Part shown: positions 58,467 through 64,000 of the stretch, piece by piece | Layout: every line of letters starts with the position of its first letter | Position numbering within the stretch: position 1 is the first letter of the stretch | From: Gamsiella multidivaricata | Taxonomy: Eukaryota > Mortierellomycota > Mortierellomycetes > Mortierellales > Mortierellaceae | Reading direction: 5' to 3' | DNA: 64,000 nt | NCBI RefSeq assembly: GCF_025024155.1 | Contig: NW_026251721.1 | Coordinates: 459,756 to 523,755, forward strand | The notes under the pieces: model-generated | What the model was told of the DNA's origin: nothing | The model's database searches: none | What the model saw: only the letters and a program-made list of their open reading frames with translations | Position numbers and translations under genes: made by a program

Positions 58467-61121
58467 AGGGCACACAGACATTTCTTGCTCCAAATAAACC
58501 GGCAGGCTGTGGTCCTCCGTACATGCGAACCAGAGTCTGTGTTCATGGCGCGGCACTCCTTCGTGCTTCTACCAGTCCCCAGCTGCCCATGGCTTCTCTC
58601 CCTCCCTCTCCCCCACAGCTGTACTCTGTGTATCTAGTCTATCACGCTGAATAGCAATAAAAGGTTTGGCCAGTCCGGAACTTTTTTTTTTTTTCTATCC
58701 ACATGGATAAATCCATTCCCGGACCCTTCTCGCCTTGAGCGTCATGGTCACTGCCGCCATGGCTCACATAAACAAAGAAATATTAGACCAGAGCAAAATG
58801 TCCATCAGCTGGTAGACTACAGTACAGTACATAGACTGGAGGTCTGCTTCGACCTTGCAGCGGCAGGCATCGGTCTTCAGTTTTAGCACATGCATGCAGG
58901 AAAGTGTCATTTTCCTTTTCCTTCGAGTGCCCTGTCCCTTTCAAAAACCTTAACTGCGCACAAACTGAATGGATCTTCATCTACTGTACCCAAAAGGTCC
59001 AAACAAATCCAACTGTCTGCCAGCATGGATTACATTATAACCTTGCCTGAAAAACGATGTTGTGCGCGCGACCGTCGCGTCTTTTTTTTTCACGTTTGCT
59101 GCTAGGTAACGTTTGAAAACGTCAATTGAAAATAGCTTATAAGCTGGAATATCTTTGTTGCCACGTTACTTTCTTTCCTCCCGTTCTTCGGGAACTGCGC
59201 GATCTTTTCTGCACGATAACACGCCGCTTCCAACGGCGGCCGAAATAGAACAACACACCATTATCAGTCCCTCGCTATTTTTTTCCATTACAAGTATGGA
59301 AGATATAAACATGGACCCGATTATTGTGCCAAGATTAATTAGCTGTTTGGTCCTTGGCATATGTATGAAGGCCATTGTATCTTTGTCTACAGCCCGTCCC
59401 TCCTTCAACCTGCTTTTTATTTTTTTGCATGAACATAGATGGTGAGAATAGCAACCGACAAAAAAAAAAAAAAAAACGAAAACGAACAACCACAAACAAT
59501 GCTGCCATGCACGACTGCTTTACCAGCATTTCTTTACGTTCCCCCCTACAGTGGACAATATTTGTTAGCCCGTGGAATGTTAAAAGCAACAGCCGTCAGA
59601 AAATCGAACTATCCCAGTAAGAAAAGAATGGTACAACCAAAAGGCTCGAGTTTATAATTGCACTCAATGCCGCGCTTGTATTCTAAATGGTTAACGAGAG
59701 GCATCGCGCAAAGCGCAGCATGAGTTTTCTTTGCTTATTAAACATGGCGGCAAGCGTATTTTGGAAAAGCACAACGATGGTAGAGAGAGAGAAGACCCCC
59801 TCTGGAGCCGCCGGTACATTTGTAATGCTCAATTATTGTTTTTTTGGTTCAGTATTCTTTAGACGATCCCCTACTCTCGTGTGTCAAACATGAGATATAG
59901 GAGAGCGATTGAGTCAAACCCTTATTCAATGCTCTTTTCGATTCGATTGTCCACAGACCAAGCAGAAATGATAGTGGTGTGCAGGCAGATAGCGCTGAAA
60001 CCGACTCATCTAGACACACGGGCTGCGGAGCGAGCGAGCTGGCAGATATGTAGGCATAAGTAGACGCTCCACCGAATGTTGGGCGACAGCCCAATCTGAG
60101 CAGGAGTAGAACAAGCAAGCCAAGAAAGAAAAAACACTGCGTTCACGAAAGAATGAATCTGCAGAGGAAACAGGGAAGAAGAGATGGAGAAGACAAGGGG
60201 ATGAAGATGTAACGATGCAGGTGCGTGAGTAACGAGAGCAAAAGGCACCCTTCGAGTTACTGAACACGTAGCTGGATGAAGACCAATTGTCGCTGGATAA
60301 TGACAGCAATGTCTGTTCCTGGTTGTGGCCCTGGTCGTTCAAGCACTTCAACGGCGCTCTGCCCTATCCCGTTCCTTCTCTCGCCCTCCCTGTCAAGTAT
60401 GGCCTCCTCTGGATTCTTTTTTCCTCCCTGAATCCCTCCAAGACAAGGTATCCTGTGGGGCGCGAAAAAAAAAAAATGTCCAGCAGATGAATGAGGTGGT
60501 TATCTCTCTTTCTTTTTTTTTTCTCCGCTCAAAAAAAAAAAGTGATAGGGCGGAATGAGTTAAAATGAGTGGAGTTGGTTGGAGCTGGAGTGCAATAAAA
60601 TGGCAACTGCAACGGATGAATAATATTTGCGCAGAGGACACAACCGAATTCAAACCGGTTCAGCTTCCCCCCGCTTCCGTCTTTCATATAAAGTCCCGCA
60701 AAGCCCTCTCCTGTCAGCCTCTTCTTTCTCATTCCTTTCTCTCTTTCTTCCTTCACATTCACAATCACATTCATTCATTCGTCCCTACGCACATTCGCTC
60801 ATTCATTCTCCCTTTATTCAACTCGGTCGACTCAACAACACCACCACCTTCCTCTTCGCTGCCTCGCTCGTCGGCTCACACTGCTCGTCACTCTGTCAAG
60901 CTCACTTCCCCTTTGAACACCTCACGTATTATAAAGAGAGTTCCCTCTGGAAAGCAAAAAGCACCGACCATCCCTTTCACGGCACTTCTCCTTTGCCCTA
61001 CGCCTCTTGACACGAGGCATTTGCAGTTGGAGAAAGGGATACCAAAACCGCGCACTTTCCTACTTGCACGCGTAGACACACACCCTTCTTTATCCCACCC
61101 TTCCGTCCCTCTTATTCACCA

Positions 61122-63542
61122 ATGGCACCCACGGTCCAGGCCCCTCTATTGTCGTTCATATCAGACCAGTCGCTGGCTCTGTTGCTGCCCGTGATCGTCT
61201 ACTGGGTTTACTCCCTGCTCTTCCACTGGATCTCACTTCAAGAGTTCGCCTGGTTCGAAAAGTATCGCATCCACGACAAAGAGGAAGAGACCCGAAACAG
61301 AGTCTCACTACCCGATGTCATCAAAGCCGTCATCGTCCAGCAGGTCTTGCAGGTAAGCAAAGCAAATACATCCACTAAAAAAAAAAGCCAGAAAAAGAGG
61401 GTTTGGAGACGGGACCAAGGTCTTTCTAGGATCGTTATGTGTGTCTATTCCGGTATGGGTCCGTGTGAGGAATGGAAGGGTGTGTGGTATCGTGTGTGTT
61501 ATGGTGTTGTGTTACAAGAATGACAGGGCCAAGGGGGGAGTAGACCCAGGCATATCTATTCAATCCATCGATTCTTTTCTACTGAAAACTCCCCCCTCCA
61601 CATAGTGTGATGCTTTGTTTGAATTATTTCCACAATGGGTTTTATGAAATGGCAGTAGTTGGATCGAATAAGGGCCACTGAATAATATCGACTGTCGATA
61701 ATAATGTCGCGCGGTGCGCAAGGACTTGCTCAGGGTATGCATTCAGGACATCCATACACAAAAGTATAAAAAGGGTGCAGGGTAGCAGGGATGATGACAA
61801 CATTGTTTGGACAGATAAAATCGACAGGAATGGCCAGCGGTCAAGAAAGGTTAACAATATACAGCCGCAGACACAAGCACTGGGGCACAGGGACAGGAGA
61901 CTGGGACCATGACTGGAAATTCATTCGGCTCAGGAACAACAATAGGGGGGGAAAATAAGGAAGCCGATTAAGAGTATATCCATCTGCTCTATATACCGCC
62001 GCTCTTTTTTCCTCTTTCTTACCTCATACTGTGCATACCCACTGCGCCGTATCTCCTTTCATGCTGCCGATGGTACCAGTCCAAGTTGGCGGTGTCTGCA
62101 GTTGAAAAAAAAAAAAAAAAAAAAAATACGAGAGCCGCTTCATTCCATTCCGTCCGTTCCCTATTCGATCATTTTCTCAGAGCCTTGTTCCAGCTAGGGG
62201 GAGGAGTTACTTATGATAATCTGCGGTACTGCATGAAAATGATTATGAGCTGGAACAGTCAGATGAGGAGGGTTCTCCAGTCCATTCATCACAATGTGCG
62301 CGCGTAGATGTGGATGTGAGAGTCATTAGCGCTATGTGTTGGAGAATAATGAAAAGGAGATATGGCGGGAAAAGATATCGTGACAATCTCACCTAGAGAA
62401 GATCCTTATTCTAACCCATGGCTCTTTCTCTTTGTCTATGTGCGAATGTATCTCCTTCTTAGACCGCTCTTGGCTTCATTGTTGTCGTTGCAGACGATTC
62501 AGAAATGATCTTTGATGACGAGCTCAGCCTGGCAAAATACCAGATGTGGATCAGCTACGCCCTTTCACTCGCAGGACTCCAGCCGTATGTCTCCCAGGCA
62601 GCGGTTGCAAACATGGCATATGTGGGCTACTACTATCTTGAGTCGATGGTCCGCTTCTTTGTCGCCATGTCGTTCTTGGACACGTGGCAATACTTCCTCC
62701 ACCGTCTCTTCCACAACGTGCCATATCTCTACAAGCATTTCCACTCGCGTCACCATCGCCTCTACGTGACCTACTCATTTGGCGCGCTCTACAACCATCC
62801 CTTTGAAGGTTTCCTGATGGACAGTGTCGGTGCCAGCTTGGCCTTCCTGTTCAGCGGTATGGGCAACCGCGGTGCTCTTGCTTTCTTCTCCTTCTCGACC
62901 CTGAAGACTGTGGACGATCACTGCGGATACAACCTGCCCTTCAACCCTCTGCAGCGCCTCTTCTGGAACAATGCTGACTAGTAAGTGGGACGCTCTATCT
63001 TGCTGCTGATACGACCTTGCGCAACCATAGTACTCGGATGAATTTGTCGCTAACCCAGCTTTTTTTATTTTTATTTTTTTTTATTGCCTTCTCATAACAG
63101 CCATGATATTCACCATCAGAACTTTGGTATCAAGAGCAACTTCTCGCAGCCCTTTGGCACTATCTGGGACCACCTCTTGGGCACTCACATGTCGCGCGAG
63201 GAGGCCAACAAGATCATCAAGATGAAGGAGGAGCGCAAGGCTGCCCGTCTGGCTGGTCTCAGCAACGTTGTTATGGCATCTTCGACCCCTGTGGCCATTG
63301 GATCTTCGCCCAATGCCAAGTCAACTTCAAATACGTACAGCAACAAGGACGAGGACGTGCATAGCAGCGGCAACAACAGCGGCAACGACAGCCATGAAGA
63401 GACCGAAGAGGAGGAGAAGAAATCCCAGGGACCATTTGGCTCGAGCGCAGTCGAACTACCTGGTTACCGTGAACTCCTAAAAACGCGCGCTCGTGTCGAC
63501 AATGGCTTTGTCTCTGGAAAGGGACAGGGCAAGGCACTTTAA
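61122..63542 (+). CDS. SUR2: sphinganine C4-hydroxylase (fatty acid hydroxylase superfamily)
   Basis: An endoplasmic reticulum di-iron enzyme that hydroxylates sphinganine at C4 to make phytosphingosine. Exons 61122-61352, 62463-62980 and 63101-63542 close in phase, 396 aa. Three histidine clusters that bind the iron pair are present: FLHRLFH, HFHSRHHR and HDIHHQNF, plus a later supporting His in VDDHCGYN. Hydrophobic segments at the N terminus (LALLLPVIVYWVYSLLFHW) and around ESMVRFFVAMSFLDTW anchor it in the membrane. The C terminus is extended by about 90 hydrophilic, Ser/Asn/Glu-rich residues beyond the core, longer than in yeast Sur2. The first intron is 1110 bases, the largest I find in the window. 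It includes an A-run at about 62105-62126. Confidence 0.93.
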
Positions 63543-64000
63543 TACCTTTGTCTGCTTTTTACTCTTGTGTAAAATCCATCGTATTTTGTATTTTGTAATT
63601 CCTTTTCTTTTTTCTTTTTTTTTTTTACTTATATGTCTGTATAAAAACTCACCCCTTTCTTTCTTTCTATATCCCTTTTTTCTTATTCCACCCTTTCGTT
63701 CTCCTACTCGACTGGCAAATATCCCCCTTGCACGCGGGCTGTATATTCCTCCAGCATTCTTTCCTATTTCCATATTCCATAATTTCATTACATCCTTCTA
63801 CATATTTATATAATTTTTTTATTATTTTTCTTTTAATGCTAATTTTTTTTTTTTCAGTAATAAAAAAGAAATGCATACAATCATGCAAAATGCACACATC
63901 AATCCTTGTCATGCTATATGCAGTCTTCTTTCTTTCATCCAATGAAGGAAGAGGCACCCTTTCGTTCACTGTTACGTGCGTTAATGCTCAAGTTTTCCTT
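63543..64000. other. 3' flank of SUR2, no gene seen
   Basis: T-rich sequence with runs of T near 63608, 63815 and 63845. AATAAAAAAGAAATGC near 63860 could be a distal poly(A) signal. No coding signal to the window end. Confidence 0.5.

Larger units (their letters stand above)
57045..61121. other. gene-poor stretch between J-protein and SUR2
   Basis: No recognised coding sequence. Frames near 57711-58637 are open on both strands but lack conserved content and start or splice logic. The stretch holds the J-protein promoter (left end), a CACAGA microsatellite at 58441, A/T-runs near 57860, 58681, 59460 and 60540, and the pyrimidine-rich SUR2 leader (about 60690-61121). Small RNA genes cannot be excluded. 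Confidence 0.45.

Noticed and set aside
58001..58637. Open frames on both strands between the J-protein and SUR2 genes
   Set aside because: Driven partly by the CACAGA repeat; no conserved domain and no consistent exon structure.
1..64000. CRISPR arrays, bacterial operons, riboswitches, rRNA genes
   Set aside because: None seen. Introns and gene content are eukaryotic, and the repeats present are microsatellites or retroelements.

Overview
The window is nuclear DNA of a filamentous fungus. Every recognisable protein is a conserved eukaryotic one, the genes carry many short GT-AG introns, and the gene set (VTC4, SNU114, Dicer, SEC61, SUR2, an MPR1-like acetyltransferase) fits fungi. Its style suggests an early-diverging lineage such as Mortierellomycota or Mucoromycota: introns of about 60-300 nt plus one of 1.1 kb, and a USP37-like deubiquitinase. 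That placement is inference, because no rRNA or other taxonomic marker is present.

Layout. 1-4742: no gene seen. 4743-5665 (-): NMN adenylyltransferase-like protein with its first exon unresolved. 7832-8414 (-): possible His/Ser-rich orphan exon. 12489-15287 (+): VTC4 polyphosphate polymerase. 15526-19188 (-): SNU114/EFTUD2 spliceosomal GTPase, divergent from 19696-24793 (+), a Dicer. 25110-29300 (-): USP37-like ubiquitin protease. 30662-34207: tRNA-Arg followed by a retroelement pile-up of two tRNA-headed, A-tailed SINE-like elements, a second near-identical copy of most of both, and a solo LTR nested in the first copy. 34208-38683: gene-poor. 38684-41164 (+): orphan seven-transmembrane protein. 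41629-42864 (+): quinone oxidoreductase. 43048-44985 (-): SEC61 alpha, divergent from 45385-49281 (+), a RecQ helicase. 49377-51970 (-): SPX domain spliced in frame to phosphoserine phosphatase. 52716-54187 (+): mitochondrial carrier. 54462-55573 (+): MPR1-like N-acetyltransferase. 55845-57044 (-): class B J-protein. 57045-61121: gene-poor. 61122-63542 (+): SUR2 sphinganine C4-hydroxylase.

Exon structures were built by hand from splice signals, reading phase and family similarity. Where the phases close exactly, as for SNU114, Dicer, SEC61, RecQ, the carrier, the acetyltransferase and SUR2, I consider them solid. Weak points are stated in each entry.

Two genes carry SPX domains, the sensors of inositol pyrophosphates that report phosphate status. 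One makes polyphosphate (VTC4). The other appears to place the last step of serine synthesis under an SPX domain. This SPX-phosphoserine phosphatase fusion is the most unusual protein here, and the nested retroelement locus is the most unusual DNA.
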